DNA of 37,896 nucleotides from Bacteroidaceae bacterium (GTDB lineage: Bacteria > Bacteroidota > Bacteroidia > Bacteroidales > Bacteroidaceae), in assembly GCA_017462065.1 (NCBI GenBank), contig JAFTRV010000029.1:1-37896 (forward strand), read 5' to 3'. Every line of letters starts with the position of its first letter. Within the stretch, counting starts at the first letter, position 1. Below the pieces are notes generated by a model. That model was not told where the DNA came from, ran no database searches, and worked only from the letters and a program-made list of their open reading frames with translations. The position numbers and the translations under genes were made by a program. Positions 24,369-31,703 of the stretch are shown here, in pieces.

Positions 24369-26834
24369 ATGAATATCTCCTATAATTGGCTGAAAGAGTA
24401 TGTCGATTTCGACATGACACCCGAAGAGGTGTCTGCGGCCCTGACCTCAATTGGTCTTGAAACTGACGGCGTTGAAGAGGTGCAGACTATAAAAGGCGGT
24501 CTCGAAGGTCTGGTGATAGGCGAGGTGCTTACATGCATAGACCATCCCGACAGCGACCATCTTCACATAACAACGGTAAACCTCGGCGACGGCAACCCCG
24601 TGCAGATAGTTTGCGGCGCTCCTAACGTCGCTGCCGGCCAAAAGGTGGTTGTGGCTACGATTGGTACAAAGCTGTATAGCGGCGAAGAGTGCTTTACTAT
24701 CAAGAAGGGCAAGATTCGCGGCGCTGAATCGTTCGGCATGATATGCGCCGAGGACGAGATTGGCATAGGAAACAGCCACGACGGCATTATCGTTCTTCCC
24801 GCAGACGCCGTTCCGGGCACTCCGGCTAAGGAGTATTACAATATCAAGAGCGATTATCTCATTGGCGTAGACATCACTCCTAACCGTGCCGACGCATGTT
24901 CGCACTACGGCGTGGCGCGTGACCTCTATGCGTATACAATGCAGAACAAGGGTGCGAGCGAGCTGCGTCGTCCCTCTTGCGACGGCTTCAAGGTCGATGA
25001 CAACTCTCTTGAAATTGACATAGAGGTTCAGAACAGCGAGGCTTGCATGCGTTATGCCGGCGTTACCGTAAAGGGCGTTACCGTAAAGGAGAGCCCCGAA
25101 TGGCTTAAGGAGAAGCTGCAGATAATAGGCATACGTCCTATAAACAACATTGTCGATGTCACGAACTACATACTTCACGCTTACGGCCAGCCGATGCACT
25201 GCTTCGACGCTGACAAGATAAAAGGCGGCAAGGTAGTAGTGCGTACATTCCCCGAGGGCACTCCGTTCGTTACTCTCGACGGCGTCGAGCGTAAGCTGTC
25301 GGAGCGTGACCTCATGATTTGCAACGCCGAGGAGCCTATGTGCATTGCCGGCGTGTTTGGCGGTCTTGAGTCGGGCACCACCGAAGAGACAAAGAATGTA
25401 TTTTTGGAGAGCGCGTATTTCCACCCTACATGGGTACGCAAGACCTCTCGCCGTCATGCTCTGCAGACCGACTCTTCGTTCCGCTTCGAGCGTGGCACCG
25501 ACCCTAACAATGTCATCTATGCATTGAAGCAGGCGGCAATGCTTATCAAGGAGCTTGCCGGCGGTACAATCTCAATGGACATAAAGGATATCTATCCTGC
25601 GCCTGTTGCGGACTTCAAGGTTGAACTTGATTATGACTACGTGAACCGTCTCATCGGCGTGGAGCTCGCTCCGCAGACAGTGAAGAACATCGTTGCGTCG
25701 CTCGAAATGAAGATAGAGAGCGAGAGCGAGAGAGGCCTCTCGTTGCTCGTGCCTCCTTATCGTGTCGATGTTCAGCGTCCTTGCGACGTGGTGGAGGATA
25801 TTCTTCGCATATACGGCTATAACAACATCGACATCACGACGACGCTTCATTCGTCTATCATCACGAAGGGTGCCGAGGATAAGTCGCATAAATTGCAGAA
25901 CATTATTTCGGAGCAGCTTGTAGGTTGCGGCTTCAACGAGATTCTGAACAACTCTCTCACTGCCGCGGCATATTATGACGGCCTCGAGAGCTACAAGAGC
26001 GAGAACCTTGTACGCTTGCTTAACCCGCTGAGCAACGACCTCAACGTGATGCGTCAGACGCTCCTTTTCGGGGGTCTTGAGAGCATGCAGCGTAACGTGA
26101 GCCGCAAGTTCACCGACCTGCGTTTCTTCGAGTTCGGCAACACATACCGTTTCGACGCCGACAAGCGTGTCGAGGAGAAAATCCTCAGCCCTTACAGCGA
26201 GAGCTATCACCTCGGCCTGTGGATGACAGGAAACAATGTCGCTTCGTCATGGATAGAGCAGGGACGCCCTCTGAGCGTCTACGACCTTAAGGCTGTCGTG
26301 GAGCACATCTTCGACCGTCTTGGATTCAAGCCTGCCATGAGACTCCTTACCACGTTCAGCGACGATATCTTCACGTCGGCAATACAGGTGCAGGCACAGA
26401 GCAACAAGAAAGTCATCGCTCAGCTTGGTATCGTACGCAAGAAGGTCGCTAAGCGCTTCGACATTGAAAGCGAGGTGCTGTATGCCGACATCAACTGGAC
26501 CGAGCTGATGAAGGCTGTCAAGAATGCGAAGATAGGCTACGCCGAGATAAGCAAATATCCGGCCGTAAAGCGTGACCTTGCCTTGCTTATCGACAAGAAC
26601 GTGACATTCGCTCAGATAGAGCAGGTCGCTCGCGAGACCGAGAGAAAACTGCTCAAGGCTGTCACCCTGTTCGACGTCTACGAGGGCAAGAACCTCGAAG
26701 AGGGCAAGAAGAGCTACGCTGTAAGCTTCATTCTCCAGGATGAGAACCAGACATTGAACGACAAGGTCATCGACAAGACTATGGCACGTCTCATGGAGAA
26801 CTTCCAGAAGCGTCTTGGAGCTATTCAACGATAA
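24369..26834 (+). CDS. pheT: phenylalanine-tRNA ligase beta subunit
   Basis: PheT is the large subunit of the alpha2-beta2 enzyme that charges tRNA-Phe. It binds tRNA and holds the editing site for Tyr-tRNA. The 821-residue product contains the EMAP-type tRNA-binding domain (about 40-150: GLVIGEVLTCIDHPDSDHLHITTVN), the B3/B4 editing domain (about 210-390, with NIVDVTNYILHAYGQPMHCFD), and the B5 domain (about 410-480). The catalytic-like core follows (RLLNPLSNDLNVMRQTLLFGGLE), and the C-terminal anticodon-binding fold is at about 725-821 (SKYPAVKRDLALLIDKNVTF). pheS is not in the window, so the two subunit genes are unlinked here, as is usual in Bacteroidales. yebC follows after 28 bases. Confidence 0.98.
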   Translation: MNISYNWLKEYVDFDMTPEEVSAALTSIGLETDGVEEVQTIKGGLEGLVIGEVLTCIDHPDSDHLHITTVNLGDGNPVQIVCGAPNVAAGQKVVVATIGTKLYSGEECFTIKKGKIRGAESFGMICAEDEIGIGNSHDGIIVLPADAVPGTPAKEYYNIKSDYLIGVDITPNRADACSHYGVARDLYAYTMQNKGASELRRPSCDGFKVDDNSLEIDIEVQNSEACMRYAGVTVKGVTVKESPEWLKEKLQIIGIRPINNIVDVTNYILHAYGQPMHCFDADKIKGGKVVVRTFPEGTPFVTLDGVERKLSERDLMICNAEEPMCIAGVFGGLESGTTEETKNVFLESAYFHPTWVRKTSRRHALQTDSSFRFERGTDPNNVIYALKQAAMLIKELAGGTISMDIKDIYPAPVADFKVELDYDYVNRLIGVELAPQTVKNIVASLEMKIESESERGLSLLVPPYRVDVQRPCDVVEDILRIYGYNNIDITTTLHSSIITKGAEDKSHKLQNIISEQLVGCGFNEILNNSLTAAAYYDGLESYKSENLVRLLNPLSNDLNVMRQTLLFGGLESMQRNVSRKFTDLRFFEFGNTYRFDADKRVEEKILSPYSESYHLGLWMTGNNVASSWIEQGRPLSVYDLKAVVEHIFDRLGFKPAMRLLTTFSDDIFTSAIQVQAQSNKKVIAQLGIVRKKVAKRFDIESEVLYADINWTELMKAVKNAKIGYAEISKYPAVKRDLALLIDKNVTFAQIEQVARETERKLLKAVTLFDVYEGKNLEEGKKSYAVSFILQDENQTLNDKVIDKTMARLMENFQKRLGAIQR

Positions 26835-26862
26835 ATAATAATAAACTAAAATACAAATTACT

Positions 26863-27588
26863 ATGGGTAGAGCTTTTGAATACCGTAAAGCTGCGAAATT
26901 GAAAAGATGGGGTAACATGGCACGTACGTTCACACGTGTCGGCAAACAGATTGCTATCGCCGTTAAGGCAGGCGGTCCCGACCCCGATACAAACTCACAT
27001 TTAAGAGCTATCATCGCCAACGCAAAGCGTGAGAACATGCCGAAAGACAACATCGAGCGTGCTATCAAGAATGCGATGGGCAAGGACCAGAAGGATTACA
27101 AGGAGGTTACATACGAGGGATATGGCCCTTATGGTATCGCAATCTTCGTCGATGCCGCTACTGACAACACTACACGTACCGTAGCGAATGTTCGTGCAGT
27201 CTTCAACAAGTTCGGCGGTACGCTCGGCACACAGGGCAGCCTCGACTTCATGTTCACGCAGAAGAGCGTCTTTACTTTCACGAAGACCGAAGGCCTCGAC
27301 ATGGACGAGCTTATTCTCGACCTTATCGACTATGGCGTAGAGGACGAGTACGACGAGGAGGAGAACGAAATCACCATCTACGGCGATCCTAAGTCATTCG
27401 GCGCAATACAGAAGAGCCTCGAGGAGAAAGGCTTCGAAATCACAGGCAGTGAGTTCACACGTATCCCTAACGACCAGAAGGACGTGAACGAGGAGCAGCG
27501 TGCGACAATCGACAAGATTGTCGAGCGTCTCGAAGAGGACGACGATGTGCAGAATGTCTACACGAACATGAAACCCGCTGAGGAGTAA
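26863..27588 (+). CDS. YebC/PmpR-TACO1 family protein
   Basis: The 241-residue protein is full length for the YebC family. It starts with GRAFEYRKAAKLKRWGNMARTFTRVGKQI and has NSHLRAIIANAKRENMPKDNIERAI and TYEGYGPYGIAIFVDAATDNTTRTVANVRAVF, the two conserved blocks. The acidic segment DEYDEEENEITIYG and the C-terminal LEEDDDVQNVYTNM are also typical. Members have been described as transcription regulators and, more recently, as translation factors that help ribosomes at proline-rich stretches, so the older name regulator is not certain. It is probably cotranscribed with pheT and ends at a strong palindromic terminator. Confidence 0.96.
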   Translation: MGRAFEYRKAAKLKRWGNMARTFTRVGKQIAIAVKAGGPDPDTNSHLRAIIANAKRENMPKDNIERAIKNAMGKDQKDYKEVTYEGYGPYGIAIFVDAATDNTTRTVANVRAVFNKFGGTLGTQGSLDFMFTQKSVFTFTKTEGLDMDELILDLIDYGVEDEYDEEENEITIYGDPKSFGAIQKSLEEKGFEITGSEFTRIPNDQKDVNEEQRATIDKIVERLEEDDDVQNVYTNMKPAEE

Positions 27589-27593
27589 CCATT

Positions 27594-27625
27594 AAAAAAA
27601 CGAGGTCAATTGACCTCGTTTTTTT
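27594..27625. terminator. palindromic terminator after the YebC-family gene
   Basis: The 32-base segment is a perfect inverted repeat: seven A, CGAGGTCAA, TTGACCTCG, seven T. It works in principle in both directions. The repeat elements begin within 15 bases of its end. Confidence 0.93.
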
Positions 27626-27631
27626 ATGTTT

Positions 27632-27771
27632 AGATTAACGTTTAACGATTAACGATGAGAGTTGAGAGTTGAAAGTTTAGAGTTGAGGGTTTATCTCCCT
27701 TAGTTGCCCTTAGTAACCCTTAACCCCCTTAGTAACCCTTAGTAGCCCTTAGCTCCCTTAGCCCTATTAGT
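27632..27771 (+). repeat. composite repeat copy A: seven-base units, hinge, CCCTTAG units
   Basis: Seven-base units run in phase: three of the TTAACG type (ATTAACG, TTTAACG), then ATGAGAG, TTGAGAG, TTGAAAG, TTTAGAG, TTGAGGG. At 27689 the hinge GTTTATCTCCCTTAGTT starts, followed by about eight roughly ten-base units of the type CCCTTAGTnn up to 27771. The change from the ACG to the GAG type keeps the same seven-base phase, which suggests both unit types descend from one array. No promoter or gene was seen inside. Confidence 0.9.
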
Positions 27772-27817
27772 TCACCTTCGACAATGCCGGCAACAGATTA
27801 ACGATTAGCGAGCATTT

Positions 27818-27847
27818 GTCATGCTCGAGCGAAGTGCAACGTAGCGA
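27818..27847 (+). repeat. interspersed 30-base repeat (GTCATGCTCGAG type), copy 1
   Basis: This 30-base segment matches 31501-31530 at 26 of 30 positions. Both begin GTCATGCTCGAG and end AACGTAGCGA. They lie next to the composite repeats in both gaps. The sequence resembles the widespread GAGCGAAGCGAAGGAT-type dispersed repeats of many bacteria. Confidence 0.75.
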
Positions 27848-27880
27848 TGCATCTCAAACGCTCCTGTGCCGGGGCTTTTC

Positions 27881-27903
27881 GTCCTTTTGGCCGCCAAAAG
27901 GAC
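27881..27903. repeat. 10-bp hairpin GTCCTTTTGG / CCAAAAGGAC
   Basis: Two perfectly complementary 10-base arms surround CCG. It sits at the centre of the gap between the two inverted composite repeats. There is no T run, so a terminator role is doubtful. Confidence 0.6.
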
Positions 27904-27998
27904 ATGATAGAACGACTACAACAGGAATAAACTACAACAGATTAAGGGTAAGTTGCCAATAAGATAACACATTCTATCCTCCCAAGAGTTTTTTGTGG

Positions 27999-28122
27999 AT
28001 AAGGGCAACTAAGGGGGCTAAGGGAAACTAAGGGGGATAAACTCTCAACTCTAAACCCTCAACTCTCAACTCTAAACTCTCAACTCTAAACTCTCAACTC
28101 TAAACTCTCAACTCTCAACTTT
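27999..28122 (-). repeat. composite repeat copy A', inverted relative to copy A
   Basis: Read on the minus strand, about 11-12 units of TTGAGAG/TTTAGAG (28122 down to 28043) lead into the hinge GTTTATCCCCCTTAGTT at 28042, then three or four CCCTTAG units to 27999. It is the mirror image of copy A, about 230 bases away, so the two could pair imperfectly. The array starts 16 bases beyond the TAA that ends the open tail of the DUF4251 gene. Between the two copies (27772-27998) I see only the 30-base repeat, a hairpin and unassigned sequence. Confidence 0.9.
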
Positions 28123-28137
28123 AAGCTCCGTTCTCTT

Positions 28138-28329
28138 TTATCTCACAAACCCCGGAGGGGTAGTGTTTCCTCCGCCGCCCATGCCTGGCGGTCTTCCTCC
28201 TCCTCCGGGCGGTGGCATCGGCGGGCCGTAAGAGGGCGGTATCGGCGGCCCGGGACGCATGATAGGGCGGGGGCGGAACCTCACGGGAGGGTAGTAGCCC
28301 GGCCATGAATAGTCAAAATCGCTTCTCAG
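28138..28329 (-). pseudogene. in-frame Pro/Gly-rich open stretch after the DUF4251 stop
   Basis: Directly after the TGA of the DUF4251 gene (28330-28332) the same frame stays open for 63 codons to a TAA at 28138-28140. The peptide is LRSDFDYSWPGYYPP, then Arg/Pro repeats, then a run rich in Pro, Gly and Met. It looks like a real disordered tail rather than noise, so the TGA may be a recent nonsense change (TGG to TGA would restore it) or a leaky stop. An independent 40-codon gene from an internal ATG is possible but has no support. TGA is an ordinary stop elsewhere in this window (susC, susD, the MalY-type gene), so genetic-code change is unlikely. Confidence 0.5.
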
Positions 28330-29007
28330 TCAGTAGTCGGGCGTTCCTTGAAACACTCCGGCGGTGTCGTAGGGGTATATATACCCCGTCATCATCATAT
28401 TGCGTCCGTTGAAGTTGGGGTTTATATTCGCCGTAGCCTGGTTGCTGTTGGCCGTTATTACAATGCTTACCGACGCCGACAGGTTGCTGCCTTGAATGAA
28501 ATAGCTGTAATAGACATTCCCCTCCTTGTCGAGCGTAAGCTCCTCGTTGCTTATGCTGCCTTCGAGGGTGACGCCACCGAGCCCGTTGGGCGAATATACG
28601 TTAGTGTTGTCGAATGCGGTCTGAATGGTGCCTGTACCGTCGTTTATCGACACGTAGTTCATGCTTGGCGTCACGTAGTTGGTGACGCCGTTGTTGAATG
28701 TGACATTAGAGGCCTCCAAAGCCCATGAGCCGTCTCTGATGGCGATAATGGCCTGGGCATGCTGTATCGAGTCGTTCTGAAACTCAATCTTCTCGTCCCG
28801 GGCCCTTTTCTTCAGGCGTTCGGCTCTCCATGCGTCCTCCTTTTCTCTAAGGGTCATCTTCTTCTCTTTCTTCTCTTTCTTCTCTTGCGGGTATGCGGCG
28901 AATGCCGTTGCTGTGAGCAATGCGAGCAGAAGGACCGCTCTGCATGCCGCAATCCTTGCCGATGAGAATCCTGCTTTGCAGGCGCTGCTTTTTTCTCTCT
29001 CTTTCAT
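28330..29007 (-). CDS. DUF4251-family exported protein
   Basis: The 225-residue protein begins with a long basic N-terminus, then a hydrophobic export segment (about 24-42: AVLLLALLTATAFAAYPQ) and a Lys/Glu-rich charged stretch. The rest (about 82-225) matches my memory of DUF4251: DGSWALEASNVTF, MNYVSINDGTGTIQ, GLGGVTLEGSISN and ANINPNFNGRNMMMTGYIYP. The function is unknown, and Bacteroidales genomes often carry several copies. The shorter start at the second Met would remove the export signal, so the first ATG is preferred. A TGA ends it where family members usually end, but the frame continues open (see 28138-28329). Confidence 0.85.
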   Translation of the reverse strand: MKEREKSSACKAGFSSARIAACRAVLLLALLTATAFAAYPQEKKEKKEKKMTLREKEDAWRAERLKKRARDEKIEFQNDSIQHAQAIIAIRDGSWALEASNVTFNNGVTNYVTPSMNYVSINDGTGTIQTAFDNTNVYSPNGLGGVTLEGSISNEELTLDKEGNVYYSYFIQGSNLSASVSIVITANSNQATANINPNFNGRNMMMTGYIYPYDTAGVFQGTPDY

Positions 29008-29050
29008 ATGGCTTCATGTTTTGTTTAAGAATACTCGTCTGTTTTTTATA

Positions 29051-29123
29051 CTAAACAAACATAACGGCCTTTGAAGCTGCGTCCAATGGCTAAATAAACA
29101 TAAAACAGCGGCCTTTGAAGCCG
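29051..29123. repeat. two imperfect direct repeats in the DUF4251/GH43-like divergent gap
   Basis: 29051-29080 and 29090-29123 share CTAAAyAAACATAA and CGGCCTTTGAAGC, the second copy having an extra AACA/AG. The first copy contains the -7 box TATGTTTG of the DUF4251 gene (minus strand, 29056-29063). The repeat may be a tandem duplication or a pair of regulator sites. Confidence 0.6.
29056..29063 (-). promoter_or_regulatory. -7 box (TATGTTTG) for the DUF4251 gene
   Basis: On the minus strand TATGTTTG fits TAnnTTTG and lies 49 bases upstream of the start codon. The plus-strand neighbour has a weaker candidate, TATCTTTA, at 29192-29199. Confidence 0.5.
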
Positions 29124-29221
29124 AATTTCGAAAATAAAGGCATTTTCTCGTTTTTTTTATGGCATAAATGTTTTGTTTCTCCAAAAATGATTATCTTTAC
29201 GGAAAGATAGTTTACAGTTAG

Positions 29222-30232
29222 GTGAAAAGGGTTGCGCTGACATACTTTTTGGTTCTGTTTCTGTTGCAGGCATGCAAGTTCGGCGGTAGTGACAACGCCC
29301 CGTCCGCTGCTTGGGAAATGAGACCACCGAAAGGCGTCGTATGCGACACGGTATCCATTGACACTATGGACCTGAAAAATCCCTTTATCACTTATGACCG
29401 TACTACCGACAGTTACTGCATGACGGCTGACGGCGGTCTTGTGTGGGTAAGCGATGACCTGAGAACGTGGAGAGGCCCGTACGACGTGCTGCGTTACGAC
29501 ACGGCGTCGTGGCTCGGGAGCAGCCCGGTGATAACCTCGCCCGAGATACATGAATTCAAGGGCAGGTATTACTTCATGGCAACGTTCGAGGTGAAAGAGG
29601 GCGGCGTAACGAAACGTTCTTGCTCGACGCTTGTCGCCGACAGCCTGCATGGCCCTTACAGGACGATAGACGCCAAGAGCCACCTGCTCGACAAGGCCGA
29701 AACGGCGGCTCATCCGACATTCTGCAAGGATTATCTCGGAGCCGGCTTTATGGCATACAGCCGCCAGAGCGAGAAGAGCGGTGACGCAGCGGTGCAGATA
29801 GTGATGTATTCCGACGACCTCGGACGGCGTTTGGGCGAAGCGTACAAAATGATGATAGCCTCGGACGTGCCCTGGTCGCATACGGTGAGAGAGGGCGGTA
29901 AGGAGCCGTCGCCGGTGCTTGAATCGCCTTGTCTGTTCGACTGCGGCGAAGAGTCGATGGGCATGCTCTTTACGGCCTGCAACGGTGCGGAGAAAGCTGT
30001 AGGCGTCGCCTATTCCGAGACGGGAACGTTGAATGGCCCGTGGATAGCAGAGGAAAAGCCGCTGCTTGAGGGAGTGAGCGGTGCGGCTATGTTCAATGAC
30101 TATGACGGGACACTCGTGATGGTAGTCAGCAAAGATACGCTGATTGGCGGGGTTGAGAGGAGCGTTCCGCAGCTTATAAAGTGCGATTCACAGTTTGAGA
30201 AACTACAAATTAAAGGACACTATAAATTTTAA
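29222..30232 (+). CDS. GH43-fold surface lipoprotein, probable catalytic-base substitution
   Basis: The frame opens with GTG at 29222; no ATG precedes the signal peptide, so GTG is the likely start. A lipobox (FLLQAC, Cys18) makes it a lipoprotein. The body follows the five-bladed propeller of glycoside hydrolase family 43 and relatives: [37 protein letters not shown], and [21 protein letters not shown] with a candidate acid Glu near 234. In active GH43 enzymes the first motif reads DP and the Asp is the base. Here it is Asn53 (KNP), so hydrolysis may be lost. nagB starts 5 bases after its stop, which links it to amino-sugar use. Confidence 0.7.
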   Translation: MKRVALTYFLVLFLLQACKFGGSDNAPSAAWEMRPPKGVVCDTVSIDTMDLKNPFITYDRTTDSYCMTADGGLVWVSDDLRTWRGPYDVLRYDTASWLGSSPVITSPEIHEFKGRYYFMATFEVKEGGVTKRSCSTLVADSLHGPYRTIDAKSHLLDKAETAAHPTFCKDYLGAGFMAYSRQSEKSGDAAVQIVMYSDDLGRRLGEAYKMMIASDVPWSHTVREGGKEPSPVLESPCLFDCGEESMGMLFTACNGAEKAVGVAYSETGTLNGPWIAEEKPLLEGVSGAAMFNDYDGTLVMVVSKDTLIGGVERSVPQLIKCDSQFEKLQIKGHYKF

Positions 30233-30237
30233 AAACT

Positions 30238-31041
30238 ATGCGTTTAATTGTTCAACCTAACTATCAGCAGCTTTCTTGCTGGGCCGCTGCTTATGTGGCA
30301 AAGAAAATCAACGAGTTCAAACCTACAGCTGAAAGACCCTTCGTTCTTGGTCTTCCTACAGGCGGTACTCCCCTCGGCACTTACAAAGAGCTTATCAACC
30401 TCTATAACAGAGGCGTCGTAAGCTTCCAGAATGTCGTTACATTCAATATGGACGAGTATGTAGGCCTTCCCGAGGAGCACCCCGAGAGCTACCACTCATT
30501 CATGTGGAACAACTTCTTCAGCCATGTAGACGTTAAGAGAGAGAACGTGAACATTCTCAACGGCAACGCTGAGGACCTCGTTGCCGAGTGCGCTCGCTAC
30601 GAAGAGAAAATCAAGTCTTACGGCGGTATCGACCTTTTCCTCGGCGGTATCGGCCCCGACGGTCACATCGCATTCAACGAGCCGGGCTCATCACTCGCTT
30701 CTCGCACACGTATCAAGACTTTGACAACCGATACTATCATTGCGAACTCTCGTTTCTTCGACAACGACATCAACAAGGTTCCTAAGACAGCGGTTACAGT
30801 AGGCGTAGGCACTGTTATGGACGCAAAGGAGGTACTTATCCTCGTGAACGGCCACAACAAGGCTCAGGCTCTCTATCATGCCGTTGAGGGCAACATCACG
30901 CAGATGTGGACAATCAGCGTTCTTCAGATGCACCCGCGCGGCATCATCGTTTGCGACGATGCGGCTACAGCGGAGCTTAAGGTAGGTACAGTGAACTACT
31001 TCAAGGACATCGAGCGTGACAACATGAAACCCGCATATTAA
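30238..31041 (+). CDS. nagB: glucosamine-6-phosphate deaminase
   Basis: NagB converts glucosamine-6-phosphate to fructose-6-phosphate and ammonia, letting the cell use N-acetylglucosamine from host glycans or peptidoglycan. The 267-residue product aligns without gaps to the E. coli numbering of active-site residues: Asp72 in [10 protein letters not shown], Asp141 and His143 in [12 protein letters not shown], and Glu148. The phosphate loop [12 protein letters not shown] is at 38-49. It lies 5 bases behind the GH43-like lipoprotein gene and ends in a strong hairpin, so the two genes form an operon. Confidence 0.98.
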   Translation: MRLIVQPNYQQLSCWAAAYVAKKINEFKPTAERPFVLGLPTGGTPLGTYKELINLYNRGVVSFQNVVTFNMDEYVGLPEEHPESYHSFMWNNFFSHVDVKRENVNILNGNAEDLVAECARYEEKIKSYGGIDLFLGGIGPDGHIAFNEPGSSLASRTRIKTLTTDTIIANSRFFDNDINKVPKTAVTVGVGTVMDAKEVLILVNGHNKAQALYHAVEGNITQMWTISVLQMHPRGIIVCDDAATAELKVGTVNYFKDIERDNMKPAY

Positions 31042-31061
31042 TCCAATTGAAATTTATCGAG

Positions 31062-31096
31062 GCAGGGTGGAAGCATAGCTTTCATCCTGCTTTTTT
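31062..31096 (+). terminator. rho-independent terminator after nagB
   Basis: A 12-bp stem (31062-31073 with 31079-31090, two G-U pairs) with the loop CATAG is followed by six T residues. The seven-base array starts 5 bases later. Confidence 0.9.
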
Positions 31097-31100
31097 ATTT

Positions 31101-31338
31101 TAACGATTAACGTTTAACGATTAACGATTAACGTGTAACGATTAACGTGTAACGATTAACGATTAACGATTAACGAGGAGCGATTAACGAGTAACGATTA
31201 ACGTGTAACGTTTAACGTGTAACGATTAACGATGAACGTTTAACGTGTAACGATTAACGTGTAACGATTAACGAGGAGCGATTAACGAGGAGCGATTAAC
31301 GATGAGCGATGAACGATGAACGATTAGCGATGAGCGAC
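31101..31338 (+). repeat. seven-base tandem array, 34 in-phase units (TAACGAT type)
   Basis: The 238 bases divide exactly into 34 heptamers with no phase slip. Every unit has CG at positions 4-5 and A at position 2. Variation is restricted: T/G at position 1, A/G at position 3, A/T at position 6, and T/G (once C) at position 7. The common variants are TAACGAT, TAACGTG, TAACGTT, TAACGAG and GAGCGAT. A period of seven shifts the reading frame at each unit, so coding is excluded. The units cluster into higher-order patterns, for example GAG pairs near 31171-31185 and 31271-31298, as expected from slippage or unequal exchange. Confidence 0.95.
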
Positions 31339-31340
31339 CG

Positions 31341-31367
31341 TAGGGGCAGACCGGTGTGTGTCTGCCC
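31341..31367 (+). repeat. GTAGGGGCAGACCGG hairpin, copy 1
   Basis: Arms GGGCAGAC (31344-31351) and GTCTGCCC (31360-31367) enclose an 8-base loop. The same element, with a 6-base loop, is at 31758-31781, again directly after a TAACGAT-type array. No T run follows. Confidence 0.85.
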
Positions 31368-31450
31368 ATGAGTTGAGAGTTGAGAGTTTATCTCCCTTAG
31401 TTTCCCTTAGCCCCCTTAGTTGCCCTTAATTATCCTTAATTATCCTTAGT
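31368..31450 (+). repeat. composite repeat copy B: TTGAGAG units, hinge, CCCTTAG units
   Basis: After the hairpin come ATGAG, TTGAGAG, TTGAGAG and then the hinge GTTTATCTCCCTTAGTT at 31386, followed by units of CCCTTAGCC, CCCTTAGTTG, CCCTTAATTA and TCCTTAATTA. The order (heptamers, hinge, ten-base units) is as in the other copies. Confidence 0.9.
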
Positions 31451-31455
31451 CACCA

Positions 31456-31530
31456 CTTCACTGCGTTCCGCTCGAGGATGACAAATGCCTTGCGATGCGT
31501 GTCATGCTCGAGTGTAGTAAAACGTAGCGA
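31456..31530 (+). repeat. dispersed repeats with CTCGAG core, including copy 2 of the 30-base repeat
   Basis: CGCTCGAGGATGAC (31469-31482) and GTCATGCTCGAGTG (31501-31514) are inverted relatives at 12 of 14 positions and flank 18 bases. 31501-31530 matches 27818-27847. From 31531 to about 31660 I see only AT-rich sequence and a small CATAG/CTATG hairpin, no gene. Confidence 0.65.
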
Positions 31531-31663
31531 AAACAGTTAGCGAAAGCAGTTTCCCCCTTTTTCGCAGTTACATAGCCCGCTATGCGCCTTTGAAAAATGA
31601 AAAAACATCCTAAAAAAAGACCTATAAAAATTTCAAGGACATGAATTTAAACAGCTTCTTAAT

Positions 31664-31694
31664 TTTGTATAACTATTAACTTATATTATTTTTG
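31664..31694 (+). promoter_or_regulatory. promoter (-33 TTTG, -7 TATTTTTG) for the S37-type peptidase operon
   Basis: TTTG (31664-31667) and TATTTTTG (31687-31694) are 19 bases apart, a good match to the Bacteroidota model. Transcription would start near 31700, which places the short TAACGAT array and the second hairpin in a leader of about 140 bases. Confidence 0.65.
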
Positions 31695-31703
31695 CAAATA
31701 ATA

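Noticed and set aside
27772-27998. Insertion sequence remnant between the inverted repeats
   Set aside because: The inverted copies have no transposase between them and the internal frames are short. The arms are low-complexity arrays rather than defined terminal repeats.
27994-28002. DnaA box TGTGGATAA as evidence of a replication origin
   Set aside because: A single 9-mer is expected by chance about once per several such windows, there is no cluster, and no dnaA or AT-rich unwinding region is nearby. dnaB in the window does not imply an origin.
28121-28306. Arg-rich minus-strand open frame of 61 codons in another frame
   Set aside because: It is out of frame with the Pro/Gly-rich tail that continues the DUF4251 gene and looks like its shadow in GC-rich sequence.
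28330-28332. Reassignment of TGA to an amino acid
   Set aside because: TGA ends susC, susD and the MalY-type gene normally, so the code is standard and only this codon is odd.
31101-31338. CRISPR array
   Set aside because: The repeats are contiguous seven-base units with no unique spacers, and no cas genes are present.
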